A stretch of 64,000 bases of DNA from contig NZ_WAGX01000008.1 in the NCBI RefSeq assembly GCF_008830185.1, forward strand, positions 248,001 to 312,000, in the 5' to 3' direction. Position numbers and translations under genes: made by a program. The notes below the pieces were generated by a model. That model did not search any database and was not told where the DNA came from. It was given only the letters and a program-made list of their open reading frames with translations. Source of the DNA: Candidatus Galacturonatibacter soehngenii. GTDB taxonomy: Bacteria; Bacillota; Clostridia; Lachnospirales; Lachnospiraceae. The stretch's first letter is position 1, and each line of letters starts with the position of its first letter. This document shows, in pieces, positions 17,880 to 27,293 of this stretch.

Positions 17880-17919
17880 TGTAACGTAACAACGTGCAAC
17901 AAAAGTATTGCTACTTTTT
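17863..17919 (+). terminator. Riboswitch expression platform: terminator competing with P1
   Basis: AGTAGCAA-G-ACTTTTGTTG (17863-17881) pairs with CAACAAAAGT-A-TTGCTACT (17897-17915), followed by TTTT. Its 5' arm contains the whole 3' half of the aptamer P1. Formation of P1 with ligand therefore prevents the terminator, so the design predicts that the metal turns expression on, as expected for an exporter. Confidence 0.85.
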
Positions 17920-17947
17920 GTTGCAAGGAAAAATAAGGAGGTCACCC

Positions 17948-20584
17948 ATGAGTGAGTTTTACTTGAAGGACAAAGAAGAGGTATTAAAGGAACTGGGAAG
18001 GGGAGAACAAGGATTAACCTCCAAAGAGGCTGAAACCTTACAAAAGCAAAAAGGTTACAATGAGTTGGTAGAAAAGGAGAAAAAATCTGTTATACAAATT
18101 TTTTTAGAGCAGTTTGCTGATTTTTTAGTCCTTATTCTAATTGCCGCATCTGTTATTTCAGCATTTTTGGGGGACGTAGAAAGTGCTTTGGTAATAGGGA
18201 TTGTAATTACAATTAACGCAATACTTGGAACGGTTCAACATCAGAAAGCGGAAAAGTCTTTAAACAGTTTAAAACAGTTATCCGCACCAAATGCTAAAGT
18301 ATTAAGAAACGGCGATACGGTTATTCTACCATCCAGAGAGGTAGTAGTTGGAGACGTGGTTTTATTAGAAGCAGGGGATTATATATGTGCAGATGGTAGA
18401 ATCATAGAGAATGCGAGCCTAAAAGTAAATGAAAGTGCATTAACAGGAGAAAGTCTTGCCGTTGATAAACAAGACATTACAATTACAAAAGAGGTTCCAC
18501 TTGGAGACCGAATAAATATGGTGTATTCTGGGAGTTTTGTCACCTATGGTAGAGCAAAATTTGTTGTAACAGATATTGGAATGGATACGGAGGTTGGAAA
18601 GATTGCAACCCTCCTAAAGAATACGGCAGATCGTAAAACACCATTACAGATTAACTTAGATCAGTTTGGTAAAAAGCTATCGATTGTAATTTTAATTGTA
18701 TGTGCTTTGCTATTTGTGATGAGTGTCATCAAGGGGGATTCTGTTATTCATGCATTTATGTTTGCAGTAGCACTTGCGGTAGCAGCAATACCAGAAGCGC
18801 TAAGTTCTATTGTTACCATTGTACTTGCATTTGGTACACAAAAAATGGCAAAAGAGCACGCAATTATAAGACAATTACAGGCAGTTGAAGGACTTGGAAG
18901 TGTATCAGTGGTATGTTCTGATAAAACAGGTACTTTGACACAAAACAAAATGACAGTCATTGATATTTTTGTTAACGAAACAAACAAGGATGTTAAGAAT
19001 GTATTGTTTGATTTAGAACTAGAAAGAAAACTTCTTGTATATAGTGTTCTTTGTAATGATGCAAGTAACGTAGACGGGGTAAAAATTGGTGATCCTACGG
19101 AAATTGCTTTGGTAGACTTAATGGAAAGAGGAAATAGCCAAGGAGAAAATGACTTTGGATCAGTAACACAGGTAAGAGAAAAATATCCTAGAATATGTGA
19201 GATTCCTTTTGACTCAGACCGAAAGCTTATGACGACGGTTCATCAGATTGATGGAAAAACCATAAGCATAACAAAAGGTGCCGTTGATGTTATTTTAGAA
19301 AAAGCAATAAGCATTGAAATGAAGGATGGAATCCGAGAAATCACTAGTGAGGATAAGGAAAATATCTTAGAAATGAATCATACCTATTCTTCTGAGGGGC
19401 TAAGAGTTCTCGCCTTTGCTTACCAGGAAGTTGAGGAATCAAAGGCTTGTAAGGTGGAGGAAGAAAATTTAATTTTCCTTGGACTTGTATCCATGATGGA
19501 TCCGCCTAGAGAAGAATCAAAGGCTGCAGTGGAAGAATGTAAAATGGCAGGAATACGTCCAATTATGATAACAGGAGATCATAAGATTACAGCGTCAGCA
19601 ATTGCAAAACAGATTGGAATATTAAACGATGGTGATAGAGCCGTAGAAGGTGCAGAAATTGATAAGCTATCAGATCAAGAGTTAATTAATTTTGTCGATG
19701 ATGTATCGGTATATGCCAGAGTATCACCAGAGCATAAAATTAGAATTGTAAAGGCTTGGCAAGAGAAAGGAAATATCGTTGCTATGACAGGTGATGGTGT
19801 AAATGATGCTCCCGCATTAAAGCAGGCAGATATTGGCGTAGCAATGGGTATTACAGGCACAGAAGTTGCAAAAGATGCGGCTAGTATGGTATTAACCGAT
19901 GATAATTTTGCTACAATCGTAAAAGCGGTTGAGAATGGTAGAAATGTATATTCCAATATAAAGAAATCAATCAAATTTCTTCTATCAGGTAATACCGCTG
20001 CCATTATAGCTGTAATATACGCTTCCTTAGCAGGCTTAGCAGTACCATTTGCACCAGTTCATTTACTGTTCATTAACTTGCTAACAGATAGCTTACCTGC
20101 CATTGCATTAGGACTAGATCCTCATTCTGTGGATGTAATGAAAGAAAAACCTAGACCAAAAAATGAATCGATTTTAACAAAAGATTTCTTACTTGGCATT
20201 TTATCTGAAGGACTTATTATTTCTATCATGACAATGGCAGCATATTATGTTGGATTAAAAAATGGTACGACCGAAACAGCTAGAACAATGGCATTTGCTA
20301 CCTTGTGTCTGTCAAGATTGGTACATGGTTTTAATAGTAAATCCAAAAAGGCAATTTTATTTAAAAAGGAAATCATCAACAACAAAGAGTTATTTGGAGC
20401 GTTTTTTATTGGATTTATATTATTAAATGCCGTGTTATTAATACCAAGTTTAAGTGGTGTATTTGAAGTAGCACCATTGACAACACAAATGCTATTTACA
20501 ATTTATGGACTGTCAATCGCGAATTTGTTTGCCATTCAGGCAATGAAATGGGTAAAAGTGAACATTTTAAAAGTTGACCAATAA
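17948..20584 (+). CDS. P2-type cation-transporting ATPase, probably Mn2+/Ca2+ exporter
   Basis: An 878-residue membrane pump. The N-terminal cation-ATPase domain is followed by the actuator motif LTGES (~res 175), the phosphorylation site DKTGTLTQNK (Asp ~res 325) and the hinge GDGVNDAP (~res 615). About ten membrane helices are visible. The ion-site helix M4 reads IPEALSS instead of the SERCA-type PEGLP. The start ATG at 17948 follows AAGGAGG at 17935-17941. The Mn2+-type riboswitch upstream argues for manganese export, though the sequence family alone would be called Ca2+-type. Confidence 0.85.
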   Translation: MSEFYLKDKEEVLKELGRGEQGLTSKEAETLQKQKGYNELVEKEKKSVIQIFLEQFADFLVLILIAASVISAFLGDVESALVIGIVITINAILGTVQHQKAEKSLNSLKQLSAPNAKVLRNGDTVILPSREVVVGDVVLLEAGDYICADGRIIENASLKVNESALTGESLAVDKQDITITKEVPLGDRINMVYSGSFVTYGRAKFVVTDIGMDTEVGKIATLLKNTADRKTPLQINLDQFGKKLSIVILIVCALLFVMSVIKGDSVIHAFMFAVALAVAAIPEALSSIVTIVLAFGTQKMAKEHAIIRQLQAVEGLGSVSVVCSDKTGTLTQNKMTVIDIFVNETNKDVKNVLFDLELERKLLVYSVLCNDASNVDGVKIGDPTEIALVDLMERGNSQGENDFGSVTQVREKYPRICEIPFDSDRKLMTTVHQIDGKTISITKGAVDVILEKAISIEMKDGIREITSEDKENILEMNHTYSSEGLRVLAFAYQEVEESKACKVEEENLIFLGLVSMMDPPREESKAAVEECKMAGIRPIMITGDHKITASAIAKQIGILNDGDRAVEGAEIDKLSDQELINFVDDVSVYARVSPEHKIRIVKAWQEKGNIVAMTGDGVNDAPALKQADIGVAMGITGTEVAKDAASMVLTDDNFATIVKAVENGRNVYSNIKKSIKFLLSGNTAAIIAVIYASLAGLAVPFAPVHLLFINLLTDSLPAIALGLDPHSVDVMKEKPRPKNESILTKDFLLGILSEGLIISIMTMAAYYVGLKNGTTETARTMAFATLCLSRLVHGFNSKSKKAILFKKEIINNKELFGAFFIGFILLNAVLLIPSLSGVFEVAPLTTQMLFTIYGLSIANLFAIQAMKWVKVNILKVDQ

Positions 20585-20602
20585 GTAACTAAAATTTATA
20601 AC

Positions 20603-20668
20603 GCCAGCCTTGAATAGCTGGCAACAATGAAACGTAAGCCGAAAGTATTTCCTTTCGGCTTATTTCAT
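20603..20668 (+). terminator. Tandem hairpins ending the ATPase transcript
   Basis: GCCAGC/GCTGGC (20603-20608, 20617-20622) is followed by the stronger stem TAAGCCGAAAG/CTTTCGGCTTA (20635-20645, 20652-20662) with a short T-rich tail (TTTC). The second is the likely terminator. Confidence 0.7.
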
Positions 20669-20760
20669 TCATAGATTGTAGAAATTTCATAGAAATTCAC
20701 TTTTTTGTTTATTTTTGAAGATATATGTTGTATGATAAAGAAAAAAATGGGGGAAATACT

Positions 20761-21714
20761 ATGAGATTTACACTTAAGAAAAAAAAAGAGTAATTATTAT
20801 TTTGGTAGTATTAGCTTGTAGTTTGGCCTATATTGCATTGGCATTCTTTGTAATTCAAAAAGCTGTAAGTGTACAGATGAAAAATGACGGCCAGACGTTG
20901 GTAACAACAATCAAAAGAGAGTTAATTCAAAATAATGTTACACAGTTGAAAGATATACAGCAAATATTTAAGGAAATTAAGCAAATGAGTAATGGAAATA
21001 TAAGTGATATTTCTCTTTCAGATGCAACCTCCAAAGTATTTCTTACAGATGAAGAAATACTAAAGGGGACAGACGAACAAGTAGATGCAGTATCCTCTGC
21101 AACACTTGGCAGTGAAGTCATAGATCTTGTTCAAACGAAAGAGACTTCAGGTGATTTCCTTACCATGCCTGATGGTACCAAGGTATATAACATTTCAACA
21201 AATTATGAATACAATCAAGAAGCTTGCTCCTTAAATATTGGAATTTCGCTAATTAGCATGAATCAAGAAATACAATATGCTATTTTAGAAATGGGTATAA
21301 TAGGAATCATCATTATGGTAGTTGCCATCTTATTAGCCATTATTCCAACTACGAAAATAATACGGCCAATACTTGCTATGTCAGAAGATCTTAGAAACAG
21401 TGAATAAAACGACGTTGGCCTCTAAGGAAGCGGAAGAATCCTTTGGTAACATTGAGAATGCAATTCAAGACATTTCGGGGCAACTAGATACCATGGTTTT
21501 GGATATCAAAGAATTGCATAATGGAAAAGAAGAGGCTGTTCATGTAATGAGGGACATCTCCTCTGTAGCACAGCAATCCAATGCTTCTACGGAAGAAATA
21601 GCAGCTTCTATGGAATGTCAAAATGAAGGATTAGCAAGCATTGCTGAATCGACAAAGCAACTACAAAATATTTCAAGCGAATTAGATAAATTAATATCTA
21701 CATTTGAAGTGTAA
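20761..21714 (+). pseudogene. Remnant of a methyl-accepting chemotaxis protein
   Basis: The gene begins with an ATG at 20761 behind GGGGG, but a run of nine A's at 20779-20787 puts the frame out by one; with a tenth A it would read MRFTLKKKK then RVIIILVVLACSLAYIALAF, a normal first membrane helix. A periplasmic ligand domain, a second helix (IIGIIIMVVAILLAIIPTTK) and a HAMP-like beginning follow up to about 21400. The frame then jumps to the extreme C-terminal end of an MCP (SVAQQSNASTEEIAASME, SSELDKLISTFEV). Most of the HAMP and signalling domain is missing, so it cannot be a working receptor. Confidence 0.85.
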
Positions 21715-21757
21715 GAGTATAAATTATTTGATACAGAAGTTTATTAATAAATAAAGC

Positions 21758-21797
21758 AGTGACAAACGAAACAGACTTCGATTGTCACTGTTTTTTA
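21758..21797. terminator. Terminator between the MCP remnant and the heparinase-like gene
   Basis: CAGTGACAA (21758-21766) pairs with TTGTCACTG (21783-21791), followed by TTTTTT. The stop codon of the convergent heparinase-like gene lies within the T-run, so the stem can serve both sides. Confidence 0.8.
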
Positions 21798-23591
21798 ATT
21801 GATTTGTAGGGTTAGATAATCATGCTTTGCTGTTATTTGAATACGATAGATTTCATGCTTCCATGTACCTTGCAATCTTTTGTCTGTAATTGGAATTTCC
21901 TCCACAGTAATTTCTTTGGCACCTGATACATGAACACTCGCCAAATCCCCGACAAAAAATAATTCATTCGAAGTAATGCTTGGTTTTTCATAAGTCATCA
22001 AATTACTAACGACATGTTTACAGCCAGCCCAAGAGTCTTCAATAAGGATATATTTATTCCGAATAAGAGATACGCTTCGGTTATAGTATTCTACGTTATT
22101 AAGCGGATAAGCAGGGCTAATATCCATAGAAATTAAAGCGATTTCCTTTTCAATCTTTGTGTTGACGTGAATTGCTTTATACTGCTTCCCATCTTTTTGC
22201 ATAGTAGAGTCAATTTCGGGAAGATTGTGATAGGAAGACTGCATCGTCCATATCTCATATCGCTTCGCTGAAAATGTTTTTTTGCTATAACTTTCTACTC
22301 CTACATCAATAAAAAGTGGCCTTTTATTCTTGTAAATCGTAAAACTTCCCGTATCATTATGGTTATGACTGTCATTGTTATCCCCAGACTTTACTGCAAG
22401 ACATGTAGTATTATCGTGCGCTTTGAAAAGTCCAACACTTTCATAATAAATATCTTTGTGTATAATCTCACCACTCGTATCATAAGAACGCATTTCGTCC
22501 TGTGTTAATGCAGATTGTATGCGGTAAAAAAGATTGATTTCCATAGGTAAAAGCGGATTTGGATCAGATTTAAAATCCTGTGCTGCAAACTTCATAAGTT
22601 GTCTGTCTAAAATTCGCTTTCCAAACAAAAATTCTCTAGCCCCAGCACGTCCCGCAATTGGGGAACAATCTGCAAAATTAATATAGTATTCATCATCCAC
22701 ATGAACATTCAGAATGTAGAGAGCCATGTTTTTGATTTTGTCACAAGAATATAACGTATAAAAGTGATTGTTTGTTACCGAGTTTAATACCTCCATTGCA
22801 TTAAAAAGACATAAACCGGCATGCCTATAATATTGAGCGCCTTCGTCACAGCAACCATCCTCCCCATAGTCCTTTAAAAAAAAGTCAATGCTTTGACAAG
22901 CCTTTAGGAAAATCTTTTGTTTATTCTGAGAGGATAGAGGGGATAAAAAAGCAGTAATCAATATATTTTGTGTACACCAAATTGTCCAGTTACACATAGG
23001 CTCATCACCGTTACCCATCCACCAAAAATGCGTAGTAAGATATGGTGTTAGTATTCTTTTTTGTAACTCACTCTCGATTCGTTTGGTTATGGTAGCACTG
23101 ATTTGATTTAGTTTTTTCCCAAGAAGATAACTTATGGTGGCAAGTAAGGCTCCTGTTTCACAAGCAAATAAATCAAGAACTGGAAAATCAGAATCTGGTA
23201 AGATAAGTTGAGGGGTATCTCGTATGTAACTGTTATGGGCAGGAAGCTGCCAGGCACTTTCCTCACACAGAGAGAAAATTCCATTTATAATAGAATCCAT
23301 AAAACGTCCGCTTTTTTCAATGCATTCAGCCATTACAAGCGCATTTAAGGCTCTTCTTTTGTTAAAGTAAAGTTCTTCATAGTCAACACGATTTCCTGTT
23401 CGTGTAAAGGCCATAAATGAAGTGGCAGATAAACCATGAAAGGCAAAGGTAAGGTGTTTTTCCCCAAGAGAAATGATTTCTCTTTGTAAAGCAGAAGATA
23501 GATTCGTACAGTCTAATTCTCCTTTTTTTAAAGAAAAGGGTTGATAGGTAAGTAGAGTATCTTGATAGGTTAATGCAAGTTCATAAAACAT
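21795..23591 (-). CDS. Heparinase II/III-like polysaccharide lyase family protein
   Basis: A 598-residue protein without a signal peptide, so probably cytoplasmic and acting on imported oligosaccharides. The first ~330 residues form an (alpha/alpha) toroid (DDGCCDEGAQYYRHAG-like region near residue 245); the second half has the heparinase II/III beta-sheet domain with NNDSHNHNDTGSFTIYKNKR around residue 400, containing the expected catalytic His/Tyr region. It cleaves uronic-acid polysaccharide by beta-elimination if it follows the family. It is third in an operon behind the YesM/YesN-like pair (14-nt gaps). The substrate is not decided by sequence. Confidence 0.85.
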   Translation of the reverse strand: MFYELALTYQDTLLTYQPFSLKKGELDCTNLSSALQREIISLGEKHLTFAFHGLSATSFMAFTRTGNRVDYEELYFNKRRALNALVMAECIEKSGRFMDSIINGIFSLCEESAWQLPAHNSYIRDTPQLILPDSDFPVLDLFACETGALLATISYLLGKKLNQISATITKRIESELQKRILTPYLTTHFWWMGNGDEPMCNWTIWCTQNILITAFLSPLSSQNKQKIFLKACQSIDFFLKDYGEDGCCDEGAQYYRHAGLCLFNAMEVLNSVTNNHFYTLYSCDKIKNMALYILNVHVDDEYYINFADCSPIAGRAGAREFLFGKRILDRQLMKFAAQDFKSDPNPLLPMEINLFYRIQSALTQDEMRSYDTSGEIIHKDIYYESVGLFKAHDNTTCLAVKSGDNNDSHNHNDTGSFTIYKNKRPLFIDVGVESYSKKTFSAKRYEIWTMQSSYHNLPEIDSTMQKDGKQYKAIHVNTKIEKEIALISMDISPAYPLNNVEYYNRSVSLIRNKYILIEDSWAGCKHVVSNLMTYEKPSITSNELFFVGDLASVHVSGAKEITVEEIPITDKRLQGTWKHEIYRIQITAKHDYLTLQIN

Positions 23592-23605
23592 GATATGTCT
23601 CCTTT

Positions 23606-25207
23606 TTATATTTGCTGAATATATTCTCTTGGGGAAACGCCCTCAATCTTTTTAAATACCTTACTAAAATAAAATGCGCTTTCAAAGCTTAATTGGTCAG
23701 CAACTTCATAAACCTTAAGATTTGAATCTTTTAACAATTCCTTTGCACGCTTAATTTTGGCTGTATTAACGTAATCGGTAAAACCAATTTCTGAATTCTT
23801 CTTAAACAAGGCACTCAAATAATTTGGACTAATACCAAATACAAAAGCAATGTCATTTAAGGTTAATTTCTCCTCAATATGAGAATTGATATACTTTTGA
23901 ACATTTATAATTATATGATTTTTATAAGAGGATTTTCGTTCTTTCATTTTTTGACAAAGTCCATCTCGAAGAACTAAAAGCCAATCTATGACTTGTGAAA
24001 TATTGGTTTGTCGGTAAATAGAGCGATACCCATCAGGTGCATCTTCAAAAATTTCTGATATCATAACTTCTCCTTGCGGTAACAAAGAAATTGCAAGATA
24101 TAATATATTGCAAGCAGCATCAATTGCTTGTAAGTATGCAGTTGGATAAGATTCAAACAAGCTACATAATTGTGTGAAAATATCATATAAAATCTCTGTG
24201 TCCATTTCTTCGAAGGCAGTAATGATATCCTTCTTAAACAACGATATATTAAATGCATTCTTAACAGGGGCATTATTTTGTAGTTGGTCAAAGAAATTAA
24301 TCGGTTGCTTTTGGGTTGAAAAAGAAGCAATCTGTCTGGCATCTTGATAAGAATCGGCAATCATAAAGGCAGAGTCATATATTCTTCCAACGCTTGATAG
24401 GACGGAAACATTAAAATACTTATAAACCATTTCAGAAGAATTATGAAGTGTCTCATATATGGTATCAAGAGCCTTATTATCATTATGATCGAGTAAAAAT
24501 ATAAAGCAAAAGTGTTTTAAGTCTAACGAAAGAAGAAAACATTCCATATGTTTATCTGCAATCTCTTTCATCATTTGGATGGTACTGTCATATAGACTTG
24601 CCTGTTGATTGGAAGACATAGTATCAGTATCAAAACCATGAATGCAGCAGTATCCAACGGCATAATAGGGTGCATCAAAATCAATATGCAAATCATTTAC
24701 AAGCAAATCAAATTCCTGACGGCTTTCAAACAGGTTATGGAGTAATCGCATGAAGAATTTATCACGTAGTACCTTAAAGCTAGGCAATTCTACATTTGAT
24801 TCTTCCATATCGGATAACCTTTGTAGGTGACGCAACTTATCGAGTGCCTTTTGTATGACATCAAGCAAGGTGGAGGCATCAAGCTCAAGCTTAATTAAGT
24901 AATCAAGTACTTGGTATTTCATAGCCTCTTTAATCAAGGCAAATTCCTCATAACTGGTTAATATAATGAACAAAGGAAGTTCACTATGTTTTTCTTTGCA
25001 TTTAGCAATTAGCTCCAATCCATTCATAACAGGCATCTTAATATCCGTTAGAACAATCTCAGGAGCAAATTCTTCTATTGCAAGAAGGGCTTCTTGTCCA
25101 TTAGAAGCCGTAGCGCAGATATTAATTCCTAATTCCTGCCAGTTAAGCATGGATTTTATTCCAATTTGAACGAGTGGTTCATCATCTACAATTAATAAAT
25201 TAATCAT
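23606..25207 (-). CDS. Response regulator, YesN type (receiver + AraC DNA-binding)
   Basis: A 533-residue protein: an N-terminal receiver (MINLLIVDDEPLVQIGIKSML; phospho-acceptor Asp in VLTDIKMPVMNG at ~55), a long middle region, and an AraC-type double HTH in the last ~100 residues (LTLNDIAFVFGISPNYLSALF; VADQLSFESAFYFSKVFKK). It is encoded directly after its partner kinase and before the heparinase-like gene. It probably activates the divergent solute-binding protein/permease/GH88 genes in response to oligosaccharide. Confidence 0.92.
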   Translation of the reverse strand: MINLLIVDDEPLVQIGIKSMLNWQELGINICATASNGQEALLAIEEFAPEIVLTDIKMPVMNGLELIAKCKEKHSELPLFIILTSYEEFALIKEAMKYQVLDYLIKLELDASTLLDVIQKALDKLRHLQRLSDMEESNVELPSFKVLRDKFFMRLLHNLFESRQEFDLLVNDLHIDFDAPYYAVGYCCIHGFDTDTMSSNQQASLYDSTIQMMKEIADKHMECFLLSLDLKHFCFIFLLDHNDNKALDTIYETLHNSSEMVYKYFNVSVLSSVGRIYDSAFMIADSYQDARQIASFSTQKQPINFFDQLQNNAPVKNAFNISLFKKDIITAFEEMDTEILYDIFTQLCSLFESYPTAYLQAIDAACNILYLAISLLPQGEVMISEIFEDAPDGYRSIYRQTNISQVIDWLLVLRDGLCQKMKERKSSYKNHIIINVQKYINSHIEEKLTLNDIAFVFGISPNYLSALFKKNSEIGFTDYVNTAKIKRAKELLKDSNLKVYEVADQLSFESAFYFSKVFKKIEGVSPREYIQQI

Positions 25208-25221
25208 ATCGTTATACTCCT

Positions 25222-27012
25222 TTAAACAACGTAAGGAAGTGTAATATGCATCTTCGTATACTCCCCTAGTGTACTTGTTATTGTAATTCCATACTGTTCT
25301 CCAAATTCATATTTTAGACGGCGATTCACATTACTGATGCCAATTTTTTTAAAGAAATCAGAAGTGTCATGATTTTCTTTTGAAAAAAGGCTTTTTGCTA
25401 TTTGCTCTTTTGTCATACCAATCCCATTGTCCATAATTTCAACCGAAATTTCACTCAAGTGATTGGTCGTGATTGTAATTATAATTTTACCAGTTCCTCC
25501 CTTTGGCTCAATACCATGAAACAATGCATTTTCTACCAAAGGCTGTAGTGTGAAGCGAAGAATTTTACAATCATAAACCGATTCATCAATTCTATATTCT
25601 ATAGATACAGCTCCACCATAACGATACTGTTGTATGATAAAATAGTCTTTTAGTAAAGTTAATTCTTCATCTATTGTAATAAGTTGTGTTGTACTCTTTG
25701 ATATATTTTTCATCAAACGTGCAAGTGAAGTGATCATTTCTGCAATGCCTTCGGCTTGTTGTATGGTTGCCATCCATTTGATGGAGTTTAATGTATTGTA
25801 GAGAAAATGTGGATTAATTTGACTTAGTAATATTTGATATTCTAAATCTTTTTGTTGTTTTTCATCCTCAATTCTTTTGTCCATTAAAAGTGTAATCTCT
25901 CTGGAAAGATGATTGATGCCCCTACCGATTTCGCCAAGTTCATGTTCCCATTCAATGGAGGCATCATAGGAAAAATCACCAGCTGCGATATCGCCAAGTT
26001 TTTTTCTTATTTTTGTAATAGGACTATTTACCGTCTTATTAAAAAACATAATTAATCCAATTCCAAGTCCAACAAGTAGCAATAAAATTAAATAAATAAA
26101 AAAATGATAGTATTGTCTTTGTTGGAACAATTCTTTTTTGGATAGACTCGAAGATAAGTACCAACCTTTTAACGAGGCAGGACAAGAAACCATAATACGA
26201 TTTTGCGAGGTAGGAGTGTCTGCCAAATACACTAGAGTGTCACGATTGTTCGCTACATTTTCAAGTGCATTTTTTTTAACAAAGGAATCAACTAAAGTAA
26301 TGGTATCCTTTTGGATTTCATAGACCTTATCCCAAATCGTTAAATACAAGGAACTATCGCTGGGCAAATTATATTCAGCGAAATAACTGGTTATGATATC
26401 AGCTGATATACCAATGTAAACAAAGCCAACTACCTCAGTACCATGACTATCCAAAATGGGTCGTATGATAGGAATAATTTTTGCATTTCCTTTTGTATAC
26501 GGTTGAAAAGGGTTATCAACAATGCCAATCCACTTAAATCCGTCATATTCAATAAGAGTATCAAAAAAGCTACTTTCTTCTACAAGATCAGAAGCATTCA
26601 TTTTACTACTTGCAACGGTAGAGACAAGCTGTAAGAACTTACCATTGTTTTTTGCAATTACAACTCTTTCAATGAACTTTTTGGATTTATTATTATTATA
26701 TTCTTCATTTAATCGCTTAAAAGCGTTAAGAGATATCAATTTATCATCTTCTTCCTCAAAGGTCAGATAGGAATTGATGATATTATTCGAACAACACCAT
26801 CTTGTAAAATAAATTAGTTGATTCATGTCATTTGATATGGTATCAGAAACCAACTGAAGATTGAATTCTGTTGAACGAATAAGATTTTTTTGTAAAAAGG
26901 TTTGAAAAATATAAAAAAAGATCGAGACTATTACAATGGAAATTACTAGCGCATAGAGAAGGGTTAGCGTAATAATTCTTGCTTTTATTGATGTTATATA
27001 TTTTTTTATCAT
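25222..27012 (-). CDS. Sensor histidine kinase, YesM type
   Basis: A ~596-residue membrane kinase. Helix 1 lies at residues ~10-35, a ~250-residue extracellular sensor follows, then helix 2 (FFIYLILLLLVGLGIGLIMF), a HAMP domain, the His-kinase box QINPHFLYNTLNSIKW (phospho-His near residue 395) and an ATPase domain with NALFHGIEPKGGTGKI and DNGIGMT. This is the LytS/YesM class. The start is uncertain: a TTG at 27024 sits closer to GGAAGGA than the ATG at 27012. It is first in a leftward operon with the regulator and a heparinase-like gene. Confidence 0.92.
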   Translation of the reverse strand: MIKKYITSIKARIITLTLLYALVISIVIVSIFFYIFQTFLQKNLIRSTEFNLQLVSDTISNDMNQLIYFTRWCCSNNIINSYLTFEEEDDKLISLNAFKRLNEEYNNNKSKKFIERVVIAKNNGKFLQLVSTVASSKMNASDLVEESSFFDTLIEYDGFKWIGIVDNPFQPYTKGNAKIIPIIRPILDSHGTEVVGFVYIGISADIITSYFAEYNLPSDSSLYLTIWDKVYEIQKDTITLVDSFVKKNALENVANNRDTLVYLADTPTSQNRIMVSCPASLKGWYLSSSLSKKELFQQRQYYHFFIYLILLLLVGLGIGLIMFFNKTVNSPITKIRKKLGDIAAGDFSYDASIEWEHELGEIGRGINHLSREITLLMDKRIEDEKQQKDLEYQILLSQINPHFLYNTLNSIKWMATIQQAEGIAEMITSLARLMKNISKSTTQLITIDEELTLLKDYFIIQQYRYGGAVSIEYRIDESVYDCKILRFTLQPLVENALFHGIEPKGGTGKIIITITTNHLSEISVEIMDNGIGMTKEQIAKSLFSKENHDTSDFFKKIGISNVNRRLKYEFGEQYGITITSTLGEYTKMHITLPYVV

Positions 27013-27109
27013 TATTAAAATCAAGTCCTTCCATCTATAATCTTACAAGTTTGAGCCTAAGCCTATATCTAGATTATACTATAAAATTGCACGAACAAGG
27101 TAGGAACGT

Positions 27110-27137
27110 AAAATATTACGTAAAATAGTAATATTTT
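27110..27137. promoter_or_regulatory. 10-bp perfect inverted repeat between yesM-like and sugar-binding genes
   Basis: AAAATATTAC (27110-27119) and GTAATATTTT (27128-27137) are perfect arms around GTAAAATA. The site lies in the 281-nt divergent region and is a candidate binding site for the YesN-type regulator. ACGTAAAATA also occurs twice in direct orientation (27106, 27118). Confidence 0.5.
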
Positions 27138-27293
27138 ATAGGTTTGCATGAAAACAGATAAACTTATACTTGAAATACAATGGAATAGTGAATAAATTAT
27201 TAGAAGATTACATGTATTTATGAAAGTATCTTCGGTATACTCATAGTACAGTAGATAAATACTACAAAATGTTTTAAAACAAGGAGGAAGAAT

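Noticed and set aside
20779-20787. Phase-variable poly-A tract controlling a chemoreceptor
   Set aside because: The gene also lacks most of its signalling domain, so restoring the frame would not make a working protein.
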